Assembly: GCF_002954405.1 (NCBI RefSeq)
Contig: NZ_MQWC01000004.1
Span: forward strand, 62,001 to 126,000
Length of the DNA stretch: 64,000 nt
Reading direction: 5' to 3'
DNA from: Salinibacter sp. 10B
Lineage (GTDB): Bacteria; Bacteroidota; Rhodothermia; Rhodothermales; Salinibacteraceae
The notes under the pieces were generated by a model. That model was not told where the DNA came from, did not search any database, and worked only from the letters and a program-made list of their open reading frames with translations. The translations under genes and the position numbers were made by a program. This document shows, piece by piece, positions 27,281-36,122 of this stretch (positions are counted from its first letter, which is position 1; every line of letters begins with the position of its first letter).

Positions 27281-29119
27281 TTAGACGGATGTCGATCCGG
27301 CCATCCGCTTCAACTCTTCCAGGCGCTCAACGACCTCCGCTCGCTTCATCGTTCGGAAGCGCTCCGGCAACAGGTCGCGGCTGGTGCATTCTAGCACCGC
27401 CGCCAGCTGTTGGAGCTCCACCTCGGTCGGATAGGTGGGAGGAATAAAGTCGTTGACCGTTTCCTGTAGGAGCTCAGGGGTTACGGTTCCGTCATTCTGT
27501 CCGGCAGCACGGAAGGCCGCCCGCGTGAGGATCGCCTCCATGTCCGCCCCACTGTAGGTGCGTTCGCCCTCCAGGAGCTCGGGGGGGACCTCGTCAATCG
27601 GCAGATTCACGCCGGTGCGATCCATCATCACCTGAAGCAGCTCCTCGCGATCGGCACGAGTCGACGGGTAGAAGAGCGACAGGTGCTCCTCGGCGCGCCC
27701 CTGTCGCTTGAGGTCGACCGGCATGAGGTCGGGGCGAGCCGTAACGAGAAACCAGATCACGCGGCCCCGGTGCTTGGGGTCGCTCATAAAGGAGACGATC
27801 TGGGAGAAGACCCGCTGGTTCACGCCGGAATCGCCCCGTGTATTCCGATCGCCCAGGGCGGCGTCGGCCTCATCAATCATAACGGCCACCGGCGTCATTG
27901 CCTCCAGCAGATTCAAAATCTTCTCCAGGTTGCCCTCCGTGACGCCCTGCCATTGAGAGCGGAAGTTTTTCAGCTTCACCATTGGAATGCCAATCTCTCC
28001 GGCAAAGCAGTTGATGAGAAAGGTTTTCCCGCACCCCACCGGCCCGCTCACGAGGTAGCCCATCGGCATCACCTCGTGGCGCCCCGCCTGAACGGCCCGC
28101 GCCGCCTGCCTGAGGTGCTGCTTCGCGTCCGTATGCCCGGCCACCAGGTCCAGCGTGTCGTCCGTCTCGATGAATTCGAGCATCCCGTAGGCTTCCGCCT
28201 CGATAAACTCCTTCTTGATGTCGGAGAGCGTGTCGGGCGTGAGGCGGTTCTTGTTTTCCAGCACGTCCGCGAGGATGGTGCGGAGCTGGGTGTAGTTGAG
28301 GCCTGCCGTGTTGGTGGCGAGGGCGGTTGACGACACGTCCGAGTGCGATTCGAACACGTCCTGCCGCTCGTCGAGTGCCCAGTCTACGTAGTCCTGCCGG
28401 TCGTCCTCTTCGGGAATGGGGACGTAGACCTCTGCTGTGTGTGGACTCTGGACGAGCTGCTGGCTGAGGTCCGTCAGATTTTCGGTGAGGAGGGTCAGCG
28501 TGAAGTCGCTCTCCAAGAAGAGCGAGTCGCGGGTCCATTTCTGAAGATAGACGAGTGCTTGCCGATCCTCGGCCGAGTACATCGACGCTTCCGCCATTGG
28601 GGCTACCGTTTCGGCGTAGTCGATGATGCAGGCCACCCGCTTGCCGTCCGAGAGTCGGAGCCGAAAGTAGTTTTCCAGGAGCGAAAAGACGCGCGGCGGG
28701 TCCTTCGGCAAGTTCTTCTGATAGTCGGTACCGAAGATGGTGTCGTGCCCGGAAAGCGCACGATTGAAATCCGTCTTCGAGGCGTCGTCGGCAAAGTGGA
28801 TTCCCGCACTGCGGTCATAAAAGACGACAATGTCGCGAGCCGCGAAAAGGTCGTCTGTGAGAAAGGTGCGCAGGGGCGGATAGATGCGGGTGCCGTCCCG
28901 GTCCTCGGTGGGCACCACATCTCGGATGTCGCCGTGGAGAATGAACGCGGCGATTGTTTTGGTGAAGTACTTCCGCGCCAGCTCTTGGGCCCATGGGGGA
29001 TAGTGGCGCGTGTACGGTTCGAGGGACGGAGGCGTAGGGATGTCGGATTTCGTCGATTCTGGAGCGGACGGAGCGGAGGGGGACGAAGGCGAATCGGGAG
29101 AAGGGGACGCGTCGGTCAT
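27281..29119 (-). CDS. AAA-family ATPase with degenerate N-terminal half (Ycf46-like)
   Basis: 612 residues from ATG 29119; an upstream extension of the frame is low complexity and rejected. A Pro/Ser-rich tail (about 1-35) precedes a domain without Walker motifs that resembles the inactive first half of Ycf46-type ATPases, including VFSLLENYFRLRL and VACIIDYAETVAP. The second half is an active AAA module: Walker A GPVGCGKT near 357, Walker B AVMIDEADAAL near 411, and an Arg finger region RQGRAEEHLSLFYP. The end, residues 560-612, has a short helical domain. Substrate and role are unknown. It is divergent from the sucrase/ferredoxin-like gene. Confidence 0.85.
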   Translation of the reverse strand: MTDASPSPDSPSSPSAPSAPESTKSDIPTPPSLEPYTRHYPPWAQELARKYFTKTIAAFILHGDIRDVVPTEDRDGTRIYPPLRTFLTDDLFAARDIVVFYDRSAGIHFADDASKTDFNRALSGHDTIFGTDYQKNLPKDPPRVFSLLENYFRLRLSDGKRVACIIDYAETVAPMAEASMYSAEDRQALVYLQKWTRDSLFLESDFTLTLLTENLTDLSQQLVQSPHTAEVYVPIPEEDDRQDYVDWALDERQDVFESHSDVSSTALATNTAGLNYTQLRTILADVLENKNRLTPDTLSDIKKEFIEAEAYGMLEFIETDDTLDLVAGHTDAKQHLRQAARAVQAGRHEVMPMGYLVSGPVGCGKTFLINCFAGEIGIPMVKLKNFRSQWQGVTEGNLEKILNLLEAMTPVAVMIDEADAALGDRNTRGDSGVNQRVFSQIVSFMSDPKHRGRVIWFLVTARPDLMPVDLKRQGRAEEHLSLFYPSTRADREELLQVMMDRTGVNLPIDEVPPELLEGERTYSGADMEAILTRAAFRAAGQNDGTVTPELLQETVNDFIPPTYPTEVELQQLAAVLECTSRDLLPERFRTMKRAEVVERLEELKRMAGSTSV

Positions 29120-29348
29120 TCGGGGATGGGACTGAGTGGCGAGGAAGAGTTCAGCGGAACGGGGGAGGTGAACGGCGTGTGGACGATCGGGATTCGCATC
29201 TCCTTCGTAAGGGCGAGGGCGGCTCTGAGTTGGAGTAGGCGTCGGGTTTGGGAAAAATTCGACCCGAAGGAGAAGCGGGACGGAAGTCCGTGAGTCGTCG
29301 GACATATAACGTTCTCCACACGCCCATTTGTCGACTTGACGGCCGCTC

Positions 29349-30248
29349 ATGTCAGCTTTTTGTTCTCAGCTTGCTCGTTCGCACGGCGTATCCCCGGCCG
29401 GGACTGCCACGGAGGCTGCCCACTGGCTTCTCATTGAGGATCCGTCGCCCTGGGGCGAATCTGCGGTCGAGGAGGCCGACTGGTCTGCTGCGGTACAACC
29501 AGCGCTTGAGCAATGGCAGGCGGCCGTCCCCGACCTGCGGGTGCAGCTCATCCGGCGAGGGCTCGGGACGTGGGACACGCCGGGGCGCATTCGATGCGTT
29601 GCGGTGCGGGCCGGGGGGGAGCCGGTCGTTCATGATTGGTCGCTGGAGGCGTACGACGATCTGCCGGCGCTGGACGTGCCGGGGGTGCTGACCGCAACCG
29701 TCGGAGACGATGATCCGGATCCGTTTGTGCTCACTTGTGTCAATGGAAAGCGGGACGCCTGCTGTGCCAAATGGGGGCGCCCGGTCGCGCAGGCCGCCGC
29801 TGACGTCACTCCCGACGCCGCCTGGCAGACATCGCACCTTGGGGGGCACCGATTCGCGCCCATCATACTGGTTTTGCCGCACGGTACGCAGTACGGCTGG
29901 CTTTCCCCAGAAGACGTGCCCGATCTTCTCTCCGCTCATCACCGCGGGCGGCTGTTTGATCTCGATCGAGTGCGCGGACAGGTCGATCAGCCTCGTCCCG
30001 TGCAGGCCGCGTGTTTGTCCCTCCGGGCTCGCCTCGATCTTTATGATCTCACGGCTGTGGAGGGGACGGTTGTGGAGGGAGACGAGGGGCACTGGACGAT
30101 ACAGGTGACGGCCGACGGACACACGCGAACGGCACACGTGCAGCGGCGGGAGCGCCCAGTTGCCTTTCCGCATAGTTGTGGGAGTGACGAGACGAAGCCC
30201 GACGTGGAGTGGATGGTGAACTGGGACGCCTCGAAAGGAGGCGATTGA
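29349..30248 (+). CDS. Sucrase/ferredoxin-like protein (thioredoxin-like 2Fe-2S)
   Basis: 299 residues. It carries the family pattern CVNGKRDACCAKWGRP near 135 and SHLGGHRFAPIILVLP near 163, where Cys and His residues are proposed to hold a 2Fe-2S centre in a thioredoxin fold (the Apd1/Aim32 type). The C-terminal part (DLTAVEGTVVEGDEGHW) looks like a small additional domain. A role in redox balance or iron handling is known for eukaryotic relatives; in bacteria it is open. It starts 229 bp from the divergent ATPase gene. Confidence 0.88.
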   Translation: MSAFCSQLARSHGVSPAGTATEAAHWLLIEDPSPWGESAVEEADWSAAVQPALEQWQAAVPDLRVQLIRRGLGTWDTPGRIRCVAVRAGGEPVVHDWSLEAYDDLPALDVPGVLTATVGDDDPDPFVLTCVNGKRDACCAKWGRPVAQAAADVTPDAAWQTSHLGGHRFAPIILVLPHGTQYGWLSPEDVPDLLSAHHRGRLFDLDRVRGQVDQPRPVQAACLSLRARLDLYDLTAVEGTVVEGDEGHWTIQVTADGHTRTAHVQRRERPVAFPHSCGSDETKPDVEWMVNWDASKGGD

Positions 30249-30505
30249 GAACCTGTCGCTCATTCGAGAAGACAAACTGCAATATTCAAACGGGAGGCTG
30301 TACCGAACCCTGCACTGAGCAGAGACCAATCAACACCCAAACCCCCATACACACAGATTTCGGATACAACGCGGAGGCGTACTGGCAGTAGATCCTCCGT
30401 TCTTCCATGAGGCATTAGATCTGCGTGACTGTCCATTCGGAACGCAAGACCCGAGGAGCATAGTTGGGATACGGCACCGGACTTTGAAACGAACCACAGG
30501 CATTG

Positions 30506-31894
30506 ATGCCCGATCTTTTCTCCGAACAGGCCGAGCAGGCCCGCGAAGAGCGTGCCCCCCTGGCCGATCGCATGCGCCCCCGAACGCTCGACGAATTCGT
30601 GGGCCAGGAGCACTTTATCGGGGAAGGAAAGCTCCTCCGCCGTGCCATCGAGGCCGACCGCGTCACGTCCGTTCTCTTCTACGGTCCCCCCGGCACGGGC
30701 AAGACCACTCTCGCCCGGATCATTGCCAACACCACCGAGGCGCATTTCACGTCCCTCAATGCCGTCTTGTCGGGCGTCAACGACATCCGCGAGGCAATCC
30801 AGAAGGCCAAGAACCGTCTCAAACACCACCAGACGCGCACCATTCTGTTCATCGACGAGGTGCACCGTTTCAACACGGCGCAACAGGACGCCCTGTTGCC
30901 GCACGTAGAAGACGGGACGGTCACCTTCATCGGGGCCACGACGGAAAATCCATACTTCGAGGTAAACGACGCGCTGGTGAGCCGGTCGCGCCTCTTCGAA
31001 CTGGAGCCGCTGGATAAGGAAGATCTCCGACAGGTGGCGGCGATGGCGCTCACGGACGACGAGCGCGGCTATGGCGATCGGGAAGTGCAAATCACAAAAG
31101 AAGCCCTCAACCATCTCATCGACACGGCGAATGGGGATGCCCGCTCAGTGCTCAATGCCCTCGAATTGGCCGTGGAAACCACCGACCCGGACGCCGAGGG
31201 AACGGTGCACATTGACCTCCAGGTGGCAGAGGACTCCATCCAGCAGCGTGCGGTGCTGTACGACAAGGAAGGAGATGCCCACTTCGACACCATCAGTGCT
31301 TTTATCAAAAGTCTGCGGGGCTCCGATCCGGACGCCGCCCTCTACTGGCTTGCCCGGATGCTGTACGCGGGAGAAGAGCCGCGCTTCATTCTGCGCCGGA
31401 TGCTCATTTTTGCCGCCGAGGACGTGGGGCTGGCCGATCCGCGTGCTCTACAGGTGGCCGAAAGCGCTGCGAAAGGCTTCGAGTATGTTGGCATGCCGGA
31501 AGGACAGTTTCTGATTGCCGAATGCTGTCTCTACCTCGCCACGGCGCCGAAGAGCAATACGACCTTTTCGTACTTCGATGCCCTTGATCACGTCCGCGAC
31601 GAGCAGACGGAAGACATTCCCCAACACCTCAAAGACCCGAGCCGAGACAAGGAGGGATTGGGGCACGGCGAGGGATACAAGTATCCGCACGCCTACCGCG
31701 AGCACTATACACCGCAGCAGTACCTACCCAATGAGATGCAGGGCACCTATTTTTACGAGCCCACCGGCCAGGGGTACGAGCAGGACGTTGCCGAGCGGCT
31801 GGAGCAGTGGCGCGAGCGGGACTTTGACGAGGACGTGGTGAAGCGAGCGCAGAAGTACGCAGAGACCGCCGACGAATCCACATCTACGCAGTAA
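30506..31894 (+). CDS. rarA: Replication-associated recombination protein RarA (MgsA)
   Basis: 462 residues from ATG 30506. Signature elements: N-terminal DRMRPRTLDEFVGQEHFIG, Walker A GPPGTGKTTLARI near 58-66, Walker B LFIDEVHRFN, sensor GATTENPYFEVNDALVSRS, and the tetramerisation/C-terminal part with ALYWLARMLYAGE and EDVGLADPRAL. RarA is a clamp-loader-like ATPase that acts at stalled replication forks. It appears to be monocistronic, 257 bp after the preceding gene and followed by the long leader of the sulfur operon. Confidence 0.96.
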   Translation: MPDLFSEQAEQAREERAPLADRMRPRTLDEFVGQEHFIGEGKLLRRAIEADRVTSVLFYGPPGTGKTTLARIIANTTEAHFTSLNAVLSGVNDIREAIQKAKNRLKHHQTRTILFIDEVHRFNTAQQDALLPHVEDGTVTFIGATTENPYFEVNDALVSRSRLFELEPLDKEDLRQVAAMALTDDERGYGDREVQITKEALNHLIDTANGDARSVLNALELAVETTDPDAEGTVHIDLQVAEDSIQQRAVLYDKEGDAHFDTISAFIKSLRGSDPDAALYWLARMLYAGEEPRFILRRMLIFAAEDVGLADPRALQVAESAAKGFEYVGMPEGQFLIAECCLYLATAPKSNTTFSYFDALDHVRDEQTEDIPQHLKDPSRDKEGLGHGEGYKYPHAYREHYTPQQYLPNEMQGTYFYEPTGQGYEQDVAERLEQWRERDFDEDVVKRAQKYAETADESTSTQ

Positions 31895-32024
31895 CCCCAC
31901 GAGCAATGTGAGACATTCTCAAGAATAGGATAGAACATGTATTTACATGTAGAACAAAATACCACATCTTGGTACAACAAAAGGGAAGAAAAAATGAAGA
32001 CGAAGTGTTGTGCCGAGGCCGCCG
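31895..32024. other. Spacer between rarA and the sulfur promoter
   Basis: About 130 bp, AT rich around 31930-32000. No gene or clear terminator with a U-run is seen. Confidence 0.4.
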
Positions 32025-32057
32025 TTGACATGCTCTCACTCGAGCCCTATATCTTTG
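32025..32057 (+). promoter_or_regulatory. Promoter of the SAM-riboswitch operon
   Basis: TTGACA at 32025-32030 and TATCTTTG at 32050-32057 are separated by 19 nt. TATCTTTG fits the Bacteroidota -7 consensus TAnnTTTG, and the TTG-type upstream box fits the -33 position. Transcription would start about 32064, some 15 nt before the aptamer. Confidence 0.65.
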
Positions 32058-32078
32058 GGTGACATTCGAGACAACCCC

Positions 32079-32226
32079 GTTGCTCATCCAGAAGGGTGGA
32101 GGGATCAGGCCCCGTGAAACCCTGGCAACCGTCCCGACAGCCGACCTAGGCGGACACGTTCGCCGTCGGCACCGTCGGGAAAAAGGTGCCCCGTCCTGCC
32201 TCAACTACTGGGGATTGATGAGCGGA
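32079..32226 (+). promoter_or_regulatory. SAM-I (S-box) riboswitch aptamer
   Basis: The region has the S-box core in order: GCTCATC opening stem P1, GGTGGAGGGATCAGG and CCCCGTGAAACCCTGGC, CAACC, then AAGGTGCC, and GATTGATGAGC closing P1 (GCTCATC 32082-32088 with GATGAGC 32217-32223). These match the SAM-I consensus. It controls the downstream sulfite reductase/siroheme/APS reductase genes: with SAM bound the aptamer holds P1, so the antiterminator cannot form. Confidence 0.93.
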
Positions 32227-32251
32227 AGACTCGTACCGTTGGTACGCTGTT

Positions 32252-32286
32252 CCTCTTCCGCTCACCACTGCGGAAGAGGTTTTTTT
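32252..32286 (+). terminator. Riboswitch-controlled intrinsic terminator
   Basis: A perfect 10-bp stem, CCTCTTCCGC (32252-32261) with GCGGAAGAGG (32270-32279), an 8-nt loop and a run of seven T. The alternative antiterminator is also visible: GAGCGGAAGA (32220-32229) is fully complementary to TCTTCCGCTC (32254-32263), and its first bases are part of aptamer stem P1. This is a classic SAM-off transcription switch. Confidence 0.9.
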
Positions 32287-32638
32287 AATCCCCAGGGATG
32301 GAGGGGGGATGGAGGCAACGGTGTGGTACCGTGTTGTACTCTTCATCTTTACATGCAACCATGCATCTTTTTGGCAGGTCTTTCGGTTTTTCCTTTCTCA
32401 TTTCTTTCGCGGTGTCGACCGCGTTGATGGAGATCTGTCTGTGTTCGTCTTGTCGGATGGCGACCTGTCGCTAGTCGCCGTTTTCCCGTGATCGTATTCC
32501 GGAGTAGGCCTAAGGGGCTCCACTCGACATTGGAGCACTGTTGCTCCGCCCTGTACCCCTTCCGTAGATCGGCGAGGGAGGAGGCCTGGAATACGACCTC
32601 ACTTCTTGTTTTGAACCGACGACAAACCACATCAACTG
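32287..32638 (+). other. Long leader between terminator and sulfite reductase
   Basis: About 350 nt after the switch with no gene. It includes a T-rich tract (about 32375-32410) and short inverted segments such as GGAGCA/TGCTCC near 32530. Nothing specific can be assigned. Confidence 0.45.
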
Positions 32639-34510
32639 ATGTCTACTCACGATTCTGCCGAAGACCCTTCCGGTGCTCCAGAGGAGCCGAAGAGCGGGGC
32701 CGAGGACGATGATGAGCCAGCGGGTACGAAAACGCCCGACCTGCCGTCACCGGGCGACGACTCCGGTCCTGCAGGCCCGTTACCGCCCGGCTACAGTGCC
32801 CAGAAAGAAGAGAAGACCAAGTCCGACACTGAGATACACAAAGAGGAAAGCGAATATCTCTACTCGGGCATTCCCGAGAAGCTGGCCGAGGACACGGATC
32901 ACTTTTTGGAAGAACAGAAAGAGGTGCTGAAGCACTGCGGCATTTACCAGCAGGACGACCGCGATCTCCGCAAGCAGCTGGACGACAAGCACTATTACTT
33001 TTTTGTGCGGTCGAGTCTGCCAGGGGGGAAGCTTACTGCCGACCAGTATCTCGTTCACGACCGCTTGGCCGATGAGTACGGCATCGGCACCATCCGCATC
33101 ACCACGCGCCAGGGGATTCAGATCCACGGCGTGATGAAGGACGACCTCAAGGCACATCTTCGGGAGTTGAACGAGGCCATGGTGACCACGCTCGGGGCGT
33201 GTGGCGATGTGGTGCGCAACACAATGTGCTGCCCGGCGCCCATTGAAGATCCGGTCCGGCACGAAATTCAAGAGTACGCCGAGGAGATTGCCGAGAGGAC
33301 AACGCCGGACACCCCGGCTTACCATGACGTCTGGCTCAAGGAATACGACGACGAGGAAAAAAGCGTCGAGACCATCAAGAAAATCTACGACGGCCGCAAA
33401 GAGCGCGGCGAAGACCTGGAGCCGCTTTATGGCAAGGCCTATCTGCCGCGCAAGTTCAAGATTGGATTCGCCTATCCCGGCGATAACTGCGTCGACGTGT
33501 TCACCCATGACGTAGGTCTGATCGCCGTCGTTGAGGACGATGAACTGCAAGGCTTCAACATTTTGGTGGGAGGAGGGCTCGGCAACACGCACAACAAGCC
33601 CGAAACCTTTCCCCGTCTTGCCGACCGCCTCGGCTACGTGCCGAAGGAGGAGGCGCTGGAGGTGATCACGGCGATCCTCAAAATCCAGCGCGACCACGGC
33701 AATAGGAAGAACCGGAAACGTGCCCGGATGAAGTATCTGATCGACGAGTGGGGGCTGGAGAAATTCCACGACGAGGTGGAAGACCGTTTCGGGCGTCGTC
33801 TCGACGACTGGCGCGACGTGCCCGATCCGGAACTCGACCTGCACGAGGGGTGGAATGAGCAGGGCAACGGCCACTACTTCTACGGCGTCTCCGTCGAGAA
33901 TGGGCGCATCAAAGACGAAGAGGGATTCCAGCTCAAGACTGCGCTTCGAACAATCGTGGAGCAACTGGAGCCGGGGGTGCGCCTGACGCCGAATCACGAC
34001 ATCCTGCTTACGCATCTTCACGAGAACGAGAGGGAATCCGTGGAGCGGATTCTGCAGGAGCATGGGGTGGCCTTGCCCGCCGAGTTGACGAATACACAGA
34101 AGTATTCCATGGCATGCCCGGCCCTGCCGAGCTGCGGATTGGCCTTGACGGAGTCGGAGCGGGTTTTCCCGGTGATCATCGATGAGATTGAAGCAGAGAT
34201 GAGCGCTCTTGGGCTTGACGACGTCAAGCCGTCGATTCGGATGACCGGTTGTCCGAACGGCTGCTCGCGTCCCTATGTCGCCGACATCGGCATCGTGGGG
34301 CAGTCGCTCCACAAGTACAAGATTTACCTGGGGGGACGGCTCGACGGCTCGCGCCTGAATGAGCCCTACGCCGACCTGGTGGACATGGAGGCGATTGTCC
34401 CCACGATTCGTACTCTGCTGCGCGACTATGCCGACCGGCGGCACGAGGGAGAACCGATCGGGGATTTCTTCGATCGGGTCGAGTTTGATTCGCTGCCCTC
34501 ACTCAACTAA
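32639..34510 (+). CDS. Ferredoxin-dependent sulfite (or nitrite) reductase with acidic tail
   Basis: 623 residues. Two sirohaem/4Fe-4S reductase repeats are recognisable: RITTRQGIQIHGV near 160 and the cluster Cys in CPALPSCG near 493 and TGCPNGCSRPY near 536. It reduces sulfite to sulfide with six electrons from ferredoxin; nitrite is the alternative, but sirohaem, APS reductase and trans-sulfuration genes nearby and the SAM switch favour sulfite. Residues 1-75 are a disordered acidic tail with GTKTPDLPSP and DDSGPAGPLPPGYS, unusual for the family and shared with the 2-oxoacid oxidoreductase beta subunit of the same cluster. First gene after the riboswitch. Confidence 0.93.
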   Translation: MSTHDSAEDPSGAPEEPKSGAEDDDEPAGTKTPDLPSPGDDSGPAGPLPPGYSAQKEEKTKSDTEIHKEESEYLYSGIPEKLAEDTDHFLEEQKEVLKHCGIYQQDDRDLRKQLDDKHYYFFVRSSLPGGKLTADQYLVHDRLADEYGIGTIRITTRQGIQIHGVMKDDLKAHLRELNEAMVTTLGACGDVVRNTMCCPAPIEDPVRHEIQEYAEEIAERTTPDTPAYHDVWLKEYDDEEKSVETIKKIYDGRKERGEDLEPLYGKAYLPRKFKIGFAYPGDNCVDVFTHDVGLIAVVEDDELQGFNILVGGGLGNTHNKPETFPRLADRLGYVPKEEALEVITAILKIQRDHGNRKNRKRARMKYLIDEWGLEKFHDEVEDRFGRRLDDWRDVPDPELDLHEGWNEQGNGHYFYGVSVENGRIKDEEGFQLKTALRTIVEQLEPGVRLTPNHDILLTHLHENERESVERILQEHGVALPAELTNTQKYSMACPALPSCGLALTESERVFPVIIDEIEAEMSALGLDDVKPSIRMTGCPNGCSRPYVADIGIVGQSLHKYKIYLGGRLDGSRLNEPYADLVDMEAIVPTIRTLLRDYADRRHEGEPIGDFFDRVEFDSLPSLN

Positions 34511-34523
34511 CCAACCCAACCCG

Positions 34524-35378
34524 ATGACACAGCACAGCCGTACTTCGGGCACGGTGTACTTGGTGGGGGCCGGGCCGGGGGATCCAGACCTTATCACAGT
34601 GAAGGGCCGGCGCCTCCTTCAGCGAGCCGACGTGGTCGTATACGACCGACTCGTACACGCAGACCTCGTGCGGGTGGCGCAGCCGGAGGCTGATCTCTAC
34701 TTCGTTGGGAAGGCCCCAGGGGAGCACAAGGTGCTTCAGGCTGAGATCAATGCGCTTCTCGCGACGAAGGCCCGTCGCGGGAAAGAGGTCGTGCGGTTGA
34801 AGGGGGGCGATCCCTTCGTCTTTGGGCGCGGGGGAGAGGAGGCCCTACACCTACACCGATCCGAGATTCCGTTTGAGGTGGTTCCCGGCATCTCCAGTGC
34901 TACAGGGGTGCCGGCCTACGCCGGGATTCCGGTGACGCACCGGGGGCGTTCGCGCGCCTTTACAGTGGTGACGGGCCACACCTGCACGATGGACGATACG
35001 GCCCTGAGCTGGAATCACCTGACGTCGGTCGACACCCTCATCATCCTGATGGGACTGCGCCGCCTTCCCCAGATTGCGGAGACCTTGATCGAACGGGGGC
35101 GGGACGCCGATACGCCGGTCGCGGTGATTGCGACGGGGACCACGGCCGACCAACAGGTGGTGCGGGGGACTCTCGATACGATTGGGGGACGTTTGGGCCC
35201 TCTCGACCCACCGGTGACCATTGTGGTCGGAGAGGTCGCGGATTGGGGGGGACTGCTCGACTGGTTCGACGATGCGTCGACGGAGGGAAGCGATTTTCCG
35301 ACGGAGACGGAGGTGCAGTCGCCATCTGCGCCCTCCCCACGAACCCCGGTGCTGCCGAACGCTGCCTTTTCTGCCTAA
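34524..35378 (+). CDS. cobA: Uroporphyrinogen-III C-methyltransferase (SUMT)
   Basis: 284 residues from ATG 34524, 13 bp after the reductase stop. The SAM-binding glycine-rich start YLVGAGPGDPDLIT, DVVVYDRLV, RLKGGDPFVFGRGGEE, and GIPVTHRG are family signatures. It methylates uroporphyrinogen III twice to precorrin-2, the first committed step to sirohaem, which the sulfite reductase needs. It consumes SAM, so control by SAM is logical. The last 40 residues are a Ser/Pro/acidic tail without known function. It is the stand-alone type, not a CysG fusion. Confidence 0.95.
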   Translation: MTQHSRTSGTVYLVGAGPGDPDLITVKGRRLLQRADVVVYDRLVHADLVRVAQPEADLYFVGKAPGEHKVLQAEINALLATKARRGKEVVRLKGGDPFVFGRGGEEALHLHRSEIPFEVVPGISSATGVPAYAGIPVTHRGRSRAFTVVTGHTCTMDDTALSWNHLTSVDTLIILMGLRRLPQIAETLIERGRDADTPVAVIATGTTADQQVVRGTLDTIGGRLGPLDPPVTIVVGEVADWGGLLDWFDDASTEGSDFPTETEVQSPSAPSPRTPVLPNAAFSA

Positions 35379-35396
35379 CCAATCCGTGTTCTGAGC

Positions 35397-36122
35397 ATGT
35401 CCACGACTACCTGGATCGACGAGGATGTTGCGGCGATCAACGCCCGGTTTGAGTCGGCCCATCCACGTGCGGTATTGACTTGGGTGTTCGAGACCTTTGA
35501 GCCGAAGAAGGCCGTCATGGGAACCGGGTTCGGGGCGTCCGGCGTCGTGCTCATGCACTTTTTGGAGCAGGTGAAGCCGGGGGCAACGGTGTTTTACCTC
35601 GACACTGACGTTCTTTTTCCAGAAACGTACAACCTTCGCGACCAACTTGCGGCTCGATTCGACCTCAACATCGTTCGAGTGCACTCCGGCCTTTCGTTGG
35701 ACGAGCAGGCGAAGGACTACGGCGAGAAGCTTTGGAATGACGATCCGGACCAGTGTTGCTTTCTCCGCAAGGTGCAGCCCCTGCGCGAGTACTTGGTCGA
35801 CAAGTCGGCGTGGCTCACTGCGATTCGTCGCGACCAGTCGCCGACCCGTGCGAATGCCGATCCGGTGGAGTGGAGCGAGGCCAACGATGTGGTGAAGGTG
35901 AATCCGCTGGTAACATGGACGGAAACAGAGATCTGGGATCACATTAATCATTACAATTTGCCCTACAACCCGCTTCATGATGAGGGCTACCCGAGCATCG
36001 GCTGTATGCCCTGTACCGAGCAGGTAGAAGGCGAGGCGGAGGATCCCCGAGCGGGTCGGTGGTCCGACTCGGAGAAAAAGGAGTGCGGACTGCATTTGGA
36101 ACCTGAGCCTACCGAGGGATGA
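35397..36122 (+). CDS. cysH: APS-type phosphoadenylyl/adenylyl-sulfate reductase
   Basis: 241 residues. The PP-loop-like fold (TGFGASGVVLMHFL) and four cluster Cys are present: CC near 120 in DQCCFLRKV and CMPC near 203. The Cys pairs mark the 4Fe-4S assimilatory type that usually prefers APS over PAPS. The C-terminal ECGLH holds the catalytic Cys. It reduces activated sulfate to sulfite with thioredoxin. No ATP sulfurylase lies in the window, so that gene must be elsewhere. It follows SUMT by 18 bp and overlaps the next gene by 4 bases. Confidence 0.95.
   Translation: MSTTTWIDEDVAAINARFESAHPRAVLTWVFETFEPKKAVMGTGFGASGVVLMHFLEQVKPGATVFYLDTDVLFPETYNLRDQLAARFDLNIVRVHSGLSLDEQAKDYGEKLWNDDPDQCCFLRKVQPLREYLVDKSAWLTAIRRDQSPTRANADPVEWSEANDVVKVNPLVTWTETEIWDHINHYNLPYNPLHDEGYPSIGCMPCTEQVEGEAEDPRAGRWSDSEKKECGLHLEPEPTEG

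Noticed and set aside
32780-34444. A 554-residue open frame antisense to sulfite reductase
   Set aside because: It mirrors the GC-biased codons of the real gene, and its protein has no domain or motif. The same holds for long antisense frames over 4389-5657, 25631-27094 and 22939-23925.
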